DNA from: Clostridium sp. 12(A)
GTDB taxonomy: Bacteria > Bacillota > Clostridia > Lachnospirales > Lachnospiraceae
Direction: 5' to 3'
NCBI GenBank assembly: GCA_000526575.1
Contig: JAGI01000002.1
Location: forward strand, 372,001 to 436,000
DNA: 64,000 bases
Every line of letters begins with the position of its first letter. Positions within the stretch are counted from its first letter, which is position 1. This document shows positions 33,873 through 42,226 of the stretch, in pieces. The position numbers and the translations under genes were made by a program. The notes beneath the pieces were generated by a model. The model searched no databases and was not told where the DNA came from. It worked only from the letters and a program-made list of their open reading frames with translations.

Positions 33873-34604
33873 TTGAAGAAAGAAATATTTGAGAAAGAAT
33901 TAGGATATATTGCAACAGAAGAAGTAAGAAAATTGGTCGAAGTTGGTTTGGAGAATTTGCCAGACTATTTCTTTTCAATGGCCGCTTCCACTACCGGAAA
34001 GTATCATCCGTCATATGCTCTTGGAGAAGGTGGGCTTGTTAGGCACACAAAAGCTGCGGCGCTAATTGCGAATTACATATGTCAGCTGGAACAGACACAG
34101 AATGAGTTTACTCAGGAAGAGCGTGATTGTATGATTGCTGGAACCATTCTACATGACGGACATAAGGAAGGAAATGGTGGAAGTAAGTTTACTGTGCATG
34201 AACACCCTCAAATTTGTGCAGAATGGATTTTAACAAATACTATCTTCGATAGCTTCAGCATGGATTATAGATATATGATTGCTGATGTTGTCGCTTCTCA
34301 TATGGGACAGTGGAATGAAAACAAACGAAGTAAGGTCGTCTTGCAGAAGCCAACGACTCCGATGCAAAAGATCGTTCATCTTTGTGATTACTTAGCATCA
34401 AGGAAAGATATCGAAATCTTATTCGATTCCAATATGGAAGCAACAAAACCAGATATCAATACGTACACCTTTGCTTTTGGTAAATATAAAGGACAGTTGA
34501 TTACGGAAGTAGCAAAGGATCATAAGGATTATTTAGAGTGGATGAGAGATAATATGACATTAAAGGAACCATTGAAATCTTTTGTTTTAGAATTGTCAAA
34601 ATGA
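33873..34604 (+). CDS. HD-domain hydrolase fused to DUF3820-like domain
   Basis: 243 residues. HD domain: GLVRHTKAAALIAN near 51, TILHDGHKEG near 94 (HD pair), then HEHPQICAEW and ADVVASHMGQW, the metal-binding set of HD phosphohydrolases. Residues 200-243 (FAFGKYKGQLITEVAKDHKDYLEWM) match the DUF3820 form found in exonuclease-associated proteins. It probably acts on nucleotides. TTG start behind GGAGG; a terminator follows. Confidence 0.82.
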   Translation: MKKEIFEKELGYIATEEVRKLVEVGLENLPDYFFSMAASTTGKYHPSYALGEGGLVRHTKAAALIANYICQLEQTQNEFTQEERDCMIAGTILHDGHKEGNGGSKFTVHEHPQICAEWILTNTIFDSFSMDYRYMIADVVASHMGQWNENKRSKVVLQKPTTPMQKIVHLCDYLASRKDIEILFDSNMEATKPDINTYTFAFGKYKGQLITEVAKDHKDYLEWMRDNMTLKEPLKSFVLELSK

Positions 34605-34633
34605 AGCCCGAATGAAAAAATGGGCTTCCGTTT
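34603..34633 (+). terminator. Terminator of the replication operon
   Basis: GAAGCCC (34603-34609) pairs with GGGCTTC (34622-34628), followed by CGTTTTAT. It overlaps the stop of the HD gene. Confidence 0.75.
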
Positions 34634-34663
34634 TATAAGCCATTAAACTTAAGGAGCAAAGAA

Positions 34664-34831
34664 ATGAATATTGGTGATGTTATTGAAGAGATGATTTATT
34701 TGAAAAGCAAATATGGAATTAGTTTTCCAGATGATAATGCAATTAATGATGCTTGTAATATATTATCAAGATTGCCAAGAAAATGTGTTGTGGCAGAGTG
34801 GATTATTACAAACTCTCAGAACGATGAGTAA
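34664..34831 (+). CDS. Small hypothetical protein
   Basis: 55 residues from ATG 34664 behind AAGGAG. Acidic and helical (MNIGDVIEEMIYLKSKYG, then DDNAINDACNILSRLPRK). It lies between the replication operon terminator and the convergent reverse transcriptase gene. Not recognised. Confidence 0.55.
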   Translation: MNIGDVIEEMIYLKSKYGISFPDDNAINDACNILSRLPRKCVVAEWIITNSQNDE

Positions 34832-34845
34832 ATAGAACAGTGGTT

Positions 34846-35835
34846 TTACTGGAAATTAGTACAATCTATATGTTTTCTGGAGGCATAAATAAGAGTGTTA
34901 ACGCCCTCAAACTTTTTAGGCTCACACTGCCTGGCAGCTATTACAAGGCCCCTAAGGCGCTTTAATGAATCAATATCTTCTGGTTTTCTTTTATAGTAAT
35001 TTAACTCATTAATTACCTTTAAGCTAAGATGATTGGGGATTCGTATTCTGCCTTCAGGTGTGATAATAGCACCGGTAACGGACTTAGGAGAACTACTTGT
35101 GTAATATTTTGTCTTGTTGCGTGATATTTTGTAATTATATTTTGAAATAATATTATAAATTATTTCTTTTTGTTTATGAGAAATTCTATTACATGAAGAA
35201 AATGTCATGTCATCGACGTATACAGACATGGTTATTCCATTGCAATCGCAGAAATATTGTATTTCATCAAACATGTTGTGATTGACAAGGTAGGATAATA
35301 TCTGGCTAGTAGGAGCTCCAGAAATTAGGTGGTTTGATGTTTTAATTCCTTTAAATTGTAGAAAGTGCTCAACAGACTGAATATCTTTTATTTTACATAG
35401 TGTTAAATCGATGGTTGTGAAGTTAGTGAAAATTTTGGCAACGTCTGGTGTCATCATCAAATCATTATTAAAAAAGTCAAAGACAGTTTCACGGGTAATG
35501 CATGGGAAAAATGATGACAAATCTATTTTAAAAAGATATTGATTATCTTTATGTATTTTCGCATTATCAATATATGATTTACCCTTTATACCAGAGAATA
35601 TATTATAAGGAACCTCAATTTTACTAAGCTCCTTTTTAATAATTCTTTGAATAAGTTTCAGAGAATACGAAGGAGCTTCAATTAAACGAGGTTTCGGTTT
35701 AGTCGCAATATACGGACTGATATTTTGAGCTATATAGTTTTGTTTTAAATAGTCTTTAGTGGGGATTTTAAGCAGTTTAATAACATAGGACTTTGATGAC
35801 TGTCTATAAAGATTTGGGTTTGTTATATATATCAT
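34846..35835 (-). CDS. Retron-type reverse transcriptase
   Basis: 329 residues; ATG 35835 behind AAGAGTG. Palm motif A FKIDLSSFF near 106, motif C SVYVDDMTF near 207 (YVDD). The two retron hallmarks are both present: NAKIH (NAxxH, region X) near 94 and SVTGAII (VTG, region Y) near 251. Fingers start with KPRLIEAP near 48. Length is normal for retron RTs. It would copy part of a neighbouring structured RNA into branched msDNA. It sits in a minus-strand cassette with its own promoter and a small membrane protein. No other maturase or group II intron part is seen. Confidence 0.9.
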   Translation of the reverse strand: MIYITNPNLYRQSSKSYVIKLLKIPTKDYLKQNYIAQNISPYIATKPKPRLIEAPSYSLKLIQRIIKKELSKIEVPYNIFSGIKGKSYIDNAKIHKDNQYLFKIDLSSFFPCITRETVFDFFNNDLMMTPDVAKIFTNFTTIDLTLCKIKDIQSVEHFLQFKGIKTSNHLISGAPTSQILSYLVNHNMFDEIQYFCDCNGITMSVYVDDMTFSSCNRISHKQKEIIYNIISKYNYKISRNKTKYYTSSSPKSVTGAIITPEGRIRIPNHLSLKVINELNYYKRKPEDIDSLKRLRGLVIAARQCEPKKFEGVNTLIYASRKHIDCTNFQ

Positions 35836-35867
35836 AAATTTCACTCTTTTCAAATAAATGCTGGTGA

Positions 35868-36062
35868 TTAGCAATCACTTGCCATGCTGATTAATAAACG
35901 GATAAATTCAGCACGAACAACGGGATTACAAATAGACGCAACCAGTGCAAAAGAAATTAAAGCTACAATGATACAGGTTAAAGACTTTCCATCAAGCGTA
36001 ATGTTGCTAAAGATATTGATATTTACAGTGACATTACTAGGTTCATCCGTTTTCCTTTTCAT
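35868..36062 (-). CDS. Small single-helix membrane protein, likely retron effector
   Basis: 64 residues; ATG 36062 follows a perfect AAGGAGGTGA. A polar N-terminus rich in Asn (NVTVNINIFSNITLDGK) is followed by one membrane helix (SLTCIIVALISFALVASIC) and a short amphipathic end. It lies 32 nt before the RT gene and in the same transcript. Known retron Ec48 uses a small membrane effector (two helices), so a membrane-disrupting effector is a reasonable guess. Not homologous to anything I recognise. Confidence 0.65.
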   Translation of the reverse strand: MKRKTDEPSNVTVNINIFSNITLDGKSLTCIIVALISFALVASICNPVVRAEFIRLLISMASDC

Positions 36063-36410
36063 AATTATCACCTCCTTGTTATTATTGGCTCCAAAATGGA
36101 GTCTCCCAATTCCATTAATAACAAAGAGATACTATAGCGTGCATCTTTTCACACCAGCACAATTTTTCTCCCAAAAAAATGAAGGAAAGCGAACATATCT
36201 CAACTACACCTGCACTGCTTAATAAAGCTTATGTATCCAGTACATGATGCTTCGCCGTGCTACCTCACTATTCTTGGTGTTCTAAAGGAGAATCACGACG
36301 CTCTCTGTATGCCGTGAGTGCCCCTTTTAATATTACTCCAAAACATCTGGAGTACCATTCGTCAACTATAACGAACCAAATGGGAGTAAATCTGCTATAC
36401 AACACTGGTA
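36063..36410 (-). ncRNA. Candidate retron msr-msd RNA (structured leader)
   Basis: About 340 nt between a consensus promoter and the small membrane gene, without a credible frame on the minus strand. It folds into many hairpins: TACTCCA/TGGAGTA (36334-36354), CACGAC/GCCGTG (36294-36316), CTCCA/TGGAG (36089-36101), and AT-rich stems between. CTCCCA near the 5' end (36381-36386 as TGGGAG on +) can pair with TGGGAG near the 3' end (36103-36108 as CTCCCA on +), a possible a1/a2 closure. A TAGC stretch near 36392 could hold the priming guanosine. Exact ends are unknown. Confidence 0.5.
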
Positions 36411-36416
36411 ATTACC

Positions 36417-36445
36417 ATTATATACCAAAATTTTATTGATGTCAA
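36417..36445 (-). promoter_or_regulatory. Consensus promoter of the retron cassette
   Basis: On the minus strand: TTGACA (36445-36440), 17-nt spacer, TATAAT (36422-36417), a perfect sigma-A promoter. Immediately downstream TGGTAATTACCA (36405-36416) is a 12-bp palindrome that could be an operator over the start site. Confidence 0.85.
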
Positions 36446-36531
36446 TTTTTATAACACAATTGAACAGTAGTATAACGAACAGTTTAAATTAACAAATAAA
36501 AGCCCGATATCTTCGGGTGAAAGGAGAATAA

Positions 36532-36774
36532 ATGTACATTGAAACAGTAGGAGAACTCAAGGCGTTTATTGAAAGCATGGATAATAATACTCCTTTAATT
36601 TCAAAATCAGGAAATTTTGAACTGAATGAAGAAATAGTATGTGGAGCAGATATTTCAATAAACAAATTTAGAATTGAGAGTAAAGAGTTTTTAGATGCGT
36701 TTGATTACGAAAAGTATCGTAAAGACGTGTACACACATGATATAAACGGAACTGAATGTTTAAAGATATCATGA
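36532..36774 (+). CDS. Hypothetical protein
   Basis: 80 residues, acidic, starting MYIETVGELKAFIESMDNN, a form often seen in small phage proteins with a helix followed by strands. AAAGGAGAA precedes ATG, and a CCCGA/TCGGG hairpin (36503-36517) lies just before the ribosome site. Not recognised. Confidence 0.6.
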   Translation: MYIETVGELKAFIESMDNNTPLISKSGNFELNEEIVCGADISINKFRIESKEFLDAFDYEKYRKDVYTHDINGTECLKIS

Positions 36775-36835
36775 AACGAGTATTTTATATGAAATGTGGA
36801 AGAATATATTGACAAATGGTTAAAGGAGGATTTAC

Positions 36836-37000
36836 ATGGACAACAACAGTGAGGATGATACATTTGAAAAATATCTCAGAGACATTGAAGGAATTACTCT
36901 CAACGATTTCGCAAGCAAAAGTGAATTTATACAAGAGGAAATACACAATAATTATTTACAGAATTGGACAAATAATAAGAGTAATTTAAATGGGAGGTAA
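36836..37000 (+). CDS. Small acidic hypothetical protein
   Basis: 54 residues from ATG 36836 behind AAAGGAGG. Acidic and helical, no cysteine pairs, no membrane segment. Its end (GGGAGG) supplies the ribosome site of ligA, so the two are coupled. Confidence 0.5.
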   Translation: MDNNSEDDTFEKYLRDIEGITLNDFASKSEFIQEEIHNNYLQNWTNNKSNLNGR

Positions 37001-37003
37001 TTT

Positions 37004-38941
37004 TTGGATAGAGTTAATAGAATTAAGGAACTAATTAATCAGCTTAACATGGCATCTATTGCTTATTATAAAATTGATAGGCCAATCATATCAGATAAAC
37101 AATATGATGATTTGTATGATGAATTGTACAGTCTCGAAAAAGAGACTGGTTACATATTGACTGGATCTCCAACACAGAAAGTTCAAGGAGATGTTGCTGA
37201 TTATCTTGAAAAGGTTAATCATAAATACCCAATGCTTTCTTCCAATAAGACAAAGGATCTAGATATTGTTCTTAAATTCATTGGCGGTAAAATTGTAGCT
37301 CAGTCATGGAAACTTGATGGACTGACAGTGGTTGCCGAATATAGAAGGGGACTACTTTACAGAGCAGTCACTAGAGGGAATGGTATGGTAGGAGAAGATG
37401 TTACCCATACATTCAAGCACTGTGTAAATCTTCCAATCAGACTAAGAAAACCCGTAGATATAACTTTCCGTGGTGAGTGCGTGATTCCATGGGATACATT
37501 TAAGAGAATTAATTCTGAATTAGAGGAACCTTATTCGCACCCACGTAATCTTGCAGCCGGGACACTTAGGCAACTTGACGCTAATATTGCTATAGAGCGA
37601 AAATTAGAATATTACGTGTTTGATGTCGTGGACGGTTTTGATTGTGGAAATCTCATAGGGGACTACGCTTATGCTTCAGGTCTGGACATGCCGGTTGTAG
37701 AACATTGTATAGTTAGAGTTTTGGAAGAAGATTTCGATAAATTTAATCCAGAGAATTTCAGACTTCCCGTCGATGGTCTGATTTACCGCTATGATGATTC
37801 TGAATATGGAAAATCACTTGGAACCACATCACATCACCCACTTAATATGTTGGCTTTAAAATGGCAGGATCAGTTATATGAGACGACATTGACAGACATT
37901 GAGTGGAACACGTCTAAGACAGGCTTAATTAATCCCGTTGCTATTTTTGAACCCGTAGACCTTGATGGAGCTATTACCACAAGAGCAACATTACACAACG
38001 TATCTTATATAGAAGATTTGCAACTTGGAATCGGTGATTCTATTATGGTGTATCGGGCAAATATGGTAATTCCCAAAGTTCATGAAAATTTAACTAAGAG
38101 TAATACATGGAAACTTCCTGATGAATGCCCCTGTTGTGGAGGAAATGTAGAAATACACAATGAAAATGGAAGTAAGACACTCCATTGTTGTAATGATGAT
38201 TGCCAGGCAAAATTATTATCAAGACTTACTCATTATGTTAGTAAGAACGCTTTAAATATTGATGGATTTTCAGAGGCCACGATAGAAAAGTTTATGGAGT
38301 TAGGTTGGTTGTTAAGATTGTCTGATATTTATAATCTTCATAACCACAAAAATGAGATGATGGTTCTTGATGGCTTTGGAAAGAAATCGACAGAGAAATT
38401 ATTAGCTGCCATTGAAAAATCCAAGACAACAACTCTGGAAAGATATTTATATGGACTTTCTATTCCACTGATCGGCAGAACGGCCAGTAAGACTATTAGC
38501 AAATATTTTAAGGGCGATTATTCAAAATTTATTGAAGCGTTGGAAGACTACTTTGATTTTAGTCAGTTAGAGGATTTCGGGTATACCATGAACAAAAGTA
38601 TTTGGGATTGGTACAGAAAATACAGTGAAACAGAAGATGCTTACATTCCTATTTTGTTGGATTTTGATATTCCAGAGTTAGAATCTGGCGCTAACGGTAA
38701 GGCTGATTTGACTGGAAATGTGTTTGTGATTACTGGAAGCTTGGAGCGTTATTCAAATAGAAATGAGCTTGTTGCAGAGATTGAAAGTCTAGGTGGTAAG
38801 GTATCAGGAAGCGTGAGTTCCAAGACAAATTATCTTATTAATAATGACAGTTTGAGTAACTCATCAAAGAATAAAAAGGCAAAAGAACTGGATGTGCCTA
38901 TTATTATAGAAGAAGAGTTTCTACGATTAATAGAAAAATAA
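37004..38941 (+). CDS. ligA: NAD+-dependent DNA ligase
   Basis: 645 residues, near full LigA length. Ia domain at the start (YYKIDRPIISDKQYDDLYDEL spans about 24-44), adenylation site SWKLDGLTV near 108 (KxDG), RGNGMVGEDVTHT, GECVIPW, and LALKWQDQ near 286. Then an OB fold, zinc finger (CPCCGG, CCNDDC), HhH and a C-terminal BRCT (FVITGSLERYSNR). TTG start behind GGGAGG. It seals nicks and consumes NAD+, a link to the NAD genes at 15-19 kb. Confidence 0.95.
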   Translation: MDRVNRIKELINQLNMASIAYYKIDRPIISDKQYDDLYDELYSLEKETGYILTGSPTQKVQGDVADYLEKVNHKYPMLSSNKTKDLDIVLKFIGGKIVAQSWKLDGLTVVAEYRRGLLYRAVTRGNGMVGEDVTHTFKHCVNLPIRLRKPVDITFRGECVIPWDTFKRINSELEEPYSHPRNLAAGTLRQLDANIAIERKLEYYVFDVVDGFDCGNLIGDYAYASGLDMPVVEHCIVRVLEEDFDKFNPENFRLPVDGLIYRYDDSEYGKSLGTTSHHPLNMLALKWQDQLYETTLTDIEWNTSKTGLINPVAIFEPVDLDGAITTRATLHNVSYIEDLQLGIGDSIMVYRANMVIPKVHENLTKSNTWKLPDECPCCGGNVEIHNENGSKTLHCCNDDCQAKLLSRLTHYVSKNALNIDGFSEATIEKFMELGWLLRLSDIYNLHNHKNEMMVLDGFGKKSTEKLLAAIEKSKTTTLERYLYGLSIPLIGRTASKTISKYFKGDYSKFIEALEDYFDFSQLEDFGYTMNKSIWDWYRKYSETEDAYIPILLDFDIPELESGANGKADLTGNVFVITGSLERYSNRNELVAEIESLGGKVSGSVSSKTNYLINNDSLSNSSKNKKAKELDVPIIIEEEFLRLIEK

Positions 38942-38998
38942 TTGAAGCTAGGTTTGGAAGATAGATTTTATGTAAATAAACTGTAGAGGTAAAACAAT

Positions 38999-39202
38999 AT
39001 GGGAAACATATATGATTATCCAGTAAGTGAACGAAAGAAAAAATTTGAAGAATCACTAAATGAATCACCACAAGATAGCCCGATTTCAACAGAAGACATG
39101 ATCCGTGAACTAGCGATAATGAGAAAGGGATATTACAATCCTCACGATTGGGGGTTCGCTGAAGATAATGAAAAAAACAAAGCAATAAAACATGAATTTT
39201 AA
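38999..39202 (+). CDS. Small hypothetical protein, paralogue of 49866 gene
   Basis: 67 residues. The core ELAIMRKGYYNPHDWGFAED is nearly the same as ELAILRKGYYNPHSWGFAEE in the product at 49866, so the element holds two copies of this small family. Clear GAGG site. Function unknown. Confidence 0.6.
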   Translation: MGNIYDYPVSERKKKFEESLNESPQDSPISTEDMIRELAIMRKGYYNPHDWGFAEDNEKNKAIKHEF

Positions 39203-39223
39203 GTAAGAAAGGGGAGGGGATAA

Positions 39224-39442
39224 GTGATTAAAGAGTTCTTGATATTTTTAAGAATCATATGGGCCACAGACAGAGAATTATACCTCAAAAACAAACTAGC
39301 AAAGCATCGATGCAAAATGGTTGATATTCATGAAAAATACAAAGATTATGAATTTAAAATGCCAGAAACAAGATATCAGTTTGAATATTTACATAGTGGG
39401 ATAATGAGTCGATGGTACGGAGATAAAAAAGAGGAGGCCTAA
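39224..39442 (+). CDS. Small hypothetical protein
   Basis: 72 residues, GTG start behind GGGGAGGGG. Basic, with one weak hydrophobic stretch at the N-terminus (LIFLRIIWA). The end sequence GAGG serves the next gene. Not recognised. Confidence 0.5.
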   Translation: MIKEFLIFLRIIWATDRELYLKNKLAKHRCKMVDIHEKYKDYEFKMPETRYQFEYLHSGIMSRWYGDKKEEA

Positions 39443-39443
39443 A

Positions 39444-39635
39444 ATGAGTAAACCGTTAGAAGTAATAAGTGAACATGAATGTGAAGTATTAGAAAAATAT
39501 AATAACAGATTACATAAGACACATATTGCAATTCAAAAATATAGTGATGGTTCGTGGTATTGGGTTCAGTGGAATGATAAAAGCAATACTGCAAACGGAA
39601 TTGCGTATTGTCCATATTGCGGGCAGAAGTTATAG
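39444..39635 (+). CDS. Small zinc-binding protein
   Basis: 63 residues. One Cys near 12 (HECEVLE) and a C-terminal CPYCGQKL give a possible metal site; the middle is beta-rich (IQKYSDGSWYWVQW). Such CPYCGxxL ends are common in small phage proteins. Function unknown. Confidence 0.55.
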   Translation: MSKPLEVISEHECEVLEKYNNRLHKTHIAIQKYSDGSWYWVQWNDKSNTANGIAYCPYCGQKL

Positions 39636-39696
39636 ATGAAATACGAGTTTCAATCAGAAAAATAAATTGACATTAAAAAGAAAGGATAAATCAATA

Positions 39697-39739
39697 GTTC
39701 CTATAGGGTAAAGGTGCACCTACTTACGACGGTAAGCAT
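39697..39739 (+). promoter_or_regulatory. Structured leader before the RNA ligase gene
   Basis: No ribosome site lies at the normal distance from the start. AAAGG (39710-39714) is separated from it by the hairpin CTTAC-GACG-GTAAG (39723-39736), which could bring the site close to GTG 39740. GTTCC (39698-39702) and GGAAC (39741-39745) can close an outer stem over the start. Confidence 0.4.
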
Positions 39740-40642
39740 GTGGAACAGAAAAAGTATATGGATATTGAAAGACTTAAGGAGAAGTATGCCGATGGCTTTC
39801 AAGTTGGTGATCACATTGTAGTACAGGAAAAAATTGATGGAGCAAATTTCTCTTTTAGATATGATGAAGAGAAAGATTCTATTAAAGCGTTTAGTCGCAA
39901 AAGAGAATTAGAATTTGGCAATAACTTGCGAGGTGCATGGGAATGGTCGCAGAAAATAGATAATACCCTTGTTAAAAACATTCTTGGAAATGATCTGGTG
40001 TTGTTTGGTGAATGGCTAGTATCACACACAATTGTATACCCAGATTGTAGATATCAAAATGCTTATTTTTATGATGTATGGGACAGTGAGAATGGCAGAT
40101 ATTTATCACAGGTGGAAGTCTTTGATATTGTTAATAAATTAGGGTTGACTTATGTACCAGTATTCTATAATGGTGAATTTATTTCATGGGATCATTTAAG
40201 AGAATTTGTTGGTAGAACAGGCTTAGGCGGATCTCAAGGGGAAGGAATCGTTGTTAAAAACATGACAAGACTTAATGATCCAAACACAAGGCTTCCATTC
40301 TATACAAAAATTGTGGGTGATTATTTTTCAGAAAAGAAATCAATTAAAAAGTTTGATGATAGCAAATTAGAACAAAGAAGCAAAAATCAAGAATTAGTGA
40401 ACTCGGTTGTAACTGAAGCCAGAGTAAGAAAATTATTACATAAAATGGTCGATGAAGATTTAATTCCGATTAATTGGGATGAAAATAACATGGCTGCTAT
40501 CGCAAAAACTATTGGAAAAGAAGTTTATTCCGATTGCATGAAAGAAGAACCTGATACGGTTGAATTAGTTGGAAAAACATTTGGAAAACTTGCATCTGGC
40601 ACAGCGATGAAAATTGTTAAAACTATGATAAATAGTCGATAA
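39740..40642 (+). CDS. RNA ligase, Rnl2-like
   Basis: 300 residues. Nucleotidyltransferase motifs: VVQEKIDGANFSF near 28 (KxDG), SRKRELEFG near 51, LFGEWLVSH near 87, GEGIVVKN near 168 (motif IV) and FYTKIVGDYFSE near 188 (motif V). Such ligases repair cut tRNA or RNA after host defence. The start is uncertain: GTG 39740 or ATG 39758, neither with an ordinary ribosome site (see leader). No Pnkp partner is nearby. Confidence 0.87.
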   Translation: MEQKKYMDIERLKEKYADGFQVGDHIVVQEKIDGANFSFRYDEEKDSIKAFSRKRELEFGNNLRGAWEWSQKIDNTLVKNILGNDLVLFGEWLVSHTIVYPDCRYQNAYFYDVWDSENGRYLSQVEVFDIVNKLGLTYVPVFYNGEFISWDHLREFVGRTGLGGSQGEGIVVKNMTRLNDPNTRLPFYTKIVGDYFSEKKSIKKFDDSKLEQRSKNQELVNSVVTEARVRKLLHKMVDEDLIPINWDENNMAAIAKTIGKEVYSDCMKEEPDTVELVGKTFGKLASGTAMKIVKTMINSR

Positions 40643-40671
40643 TGTCTGTATTTCATAAGGAGGGGAGAATA

Positions 40672-41019
40672 ATAACAAGCAGCTACATAATAGATAAACT
40701 AACTAAAGCAAAAAGAAAATTTAAAGCTGTTGAAAATTGGAGGAGTGCAGAGTTGTTTTGCATTGGTTGTGATAAATCATTAGGTGCTCATGATTTAATA
40801 TATGAATCACACGAAAGTTTAAAATACTGTGGTGGGTGTATAAAACAACTTATAAAAGAGACTCCGATTAAACTATCAGATGGATTAACAATTTTAGAAG
40901 ACTACGGGTTAAGCGTAGTACTAAGATATGAAGAATTAAGGCAAGAAGAGACAAAGCAATGCTACTTCACATCTAAAGGAAGATTTATAAAGATTAAAAG
41001 TAAGCGTTGGTATATTTAA
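40672..41019 (+). CDS. Hypothetical zinc-binding protein, start uncertain
   Basis: 115 residues if started at ATA 40672, which is 8 nt after AGGAGG (40658-40663); 125 residues from ATG 40642, which overlaps the ligase stop (TAATG) but has no ribosome site. Cysteine pairs FCIGC and YCGGC near 38 and 64 suggest a zinc site. Not recognised. Confidence 0.6.
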   Translation: MTSSYIIDKLTKAKRKFKAVENWRSAELFCIGCDKSLGAHDLIYESHESLKYCGGCIKQLIKETPIKLSDGLTILEDYGLSVVLRYEELRQEETKQCYFTSKGRFIKIKSKRWYI

Positions 41020-41163
41020 TATAATCAACAACGATTAGCAGATCGTAAGTAAATGTAAATACCATAAAAATCAGCAAAAATTTAAAAACAGCATTGAAAC
41101 TCCGCATTTATCTGATTTGTAAGTGTCAGTAAAGAGTAATATACAATTTAAGGAGATGATTAA

Positions 41164-42120
41164 ATAGTACAAATATTAGAGCTATTTGGCGGCATAGGAT
41201 CTCCAAGGGTAGCATTAAGAAACCTTGGCGTGCCGACAAGGGCTATAGATTATGTAGAAATAGACGAGAAGGCTGTCCAGAGCTACAATGCAATGTTTGA
41301 AAATGAGCTGGCATATAAAACTCAATCTGTCGTTGGTTGGAATTTAAGACCAGATATTTTGATTCATGGCAGTCCATGTCAGCAAGTCTCAATTTGTGGT
41401 TGGATAAGTCCCGCAGGTAAGCCCAAAGGGGCAGAAGAAGGTTCTGGAACTGAATCATCTCTTATGTGGGAAACTATACGCATAATTGAACAAATGAGAG
41501 AATGGAAACCTCAAGTTGTTATTTGGGAAAATGTCAAAGGTGTCAACTTTAAAGGGATGAAGAAGAACTTTCAGAGATATTTAGATGAAATGGTTAGACT
41601 TGGTTATACAAATAGTTATAAATGTCTTGATGCAAGAGATTTTGGAATCCCGCAAGCAAGAGAAAGAGTATTTACAATATCCTGTCTAGATGGGAAAGAG
41701 TTTAAATTTAATAGGCTAAAATCTACTGCCATGAGACCTCTGAGTAGTTTTCTTCAAAAGGAAGTGTCGGATCGTTACTTGGTAACTCAACCTAGCATAT
41801 TAAAGGCTATCGGTAATTCAGGAGTTAAGAGAGCAACGGTGATCAAGGATTTTGCTTATACAATTACGGAAAGGCAAGATAGATGCCCAGCGCAAATTAT
41901 TGATTGCGGCAATGGGAAATATAGGTTTCTTACTGAGCTTGAATGCTGGAGACTATTTGGATATTCAGATGAAGATTATTACGCCGCTGAAAGAGTAAAT
42001 CCTAAAAAGAAAAAAGTAATTGTAAATAGAGCTTTATATAAACAGGCAGGAAATAGTATAGTGGTTCCTATTTTTGAAGAAATATTTAGAGTATTACTAA
42101 GAGATTACATAGAGCATTAG
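41164..42120 (+). CDS. C5-cytosine DNA methyltransferase, AUA start
   Basis: 318 residues. Motif I ELFGGIGSPRVAL near 6, motif IV HGSPCQQVS near 71 (catalytic Cys), motif VI WENVKG near 123, motif VIII QARERVF near 165, motif X GNSIVVPI near 300. The only codons between the in-frame stop (41161) and motif I are ATA, GTA, CAA, ATA and TTA; AAGGAG stands 8 nt before ATA 41164, so AUA must start it if motif I is kept. It adds 5-methylcytosine, probably to protect the element from host restriction. No matching endonuclease is seen. Confidence 0.9.
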   Translation: MVQILELFGGIGSPRVALRNLGVPTRAIDYVEIDEKAVQSYNAMFENELAYKTQSVVGWNLRPDILIHGSPCQQVSICGWISPAGKPKGAEEGSGTESSLMWETIRIIEQMREWKPQVVIWENVKGVNFKGMKKNFQRYLDEMVRLGYTNSYKCLDARDFGIPQARERVFTISCLDGKEFKFNRLKSTAMRPLSSFLQKEVSDRYLVTQPSILKAIGNSGVKRATVIKDFAYTITERQDRCPAQIIDCGNGKYRFLTELECWRLFGYSDEDYYAAERVNPKKKKVIVNRALYKQAGNSIVVPIFEEIFRVLLRDYIEH

Positions 42121-42178
42121 TATCAAATAGAGAATTTATACTAACAAGTACATGATTGCAACATGTGAAAATATAGAA

Positions 42179-42217
42179 AGGGTAGAGGTTTCTCGCGAGG
42201 CAACAGTACTGTACCCT
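42179..42217 (+). promoter_or_regulatory. Structured leader before an amino-methyltransferase
   Basis: AGGGTA (42179-42184) pairs with TACCCT (42212-42217), enclosing CTCGCGAG and CAGTACTG palindromes. It lies 9 nt before the ATG, which has no nearby ribosome site. The AGAGG inside the stem is the only candidate. AGGGTARAGGT is shared with the RNA ligase leader at 39705. Confidence 0.4.
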
Positions 42218-42226
42218 AAGTCATAA

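Noticed and set aside
34846-35835. Group II intron or diversity-generating RT
   Set aside because: NAxxH and VTG motifs indicate a retron; no maturase domain, intron ends, or template/variable repeat pair is visible.
36392-36400. Exact msr priming site and a1/a2 arms
   Set aside because: TAGC is present, but the bases before it find no long complement downstream; only a 6-bp candidate pair was found, so no precise ends are given.
35884-36439. Open frames on the + strand through the retron leader
   Set aside because: They lie opposite a consensus minus-strand promoter and structured leader, have no ribosome sites, and show no protein-like composition.
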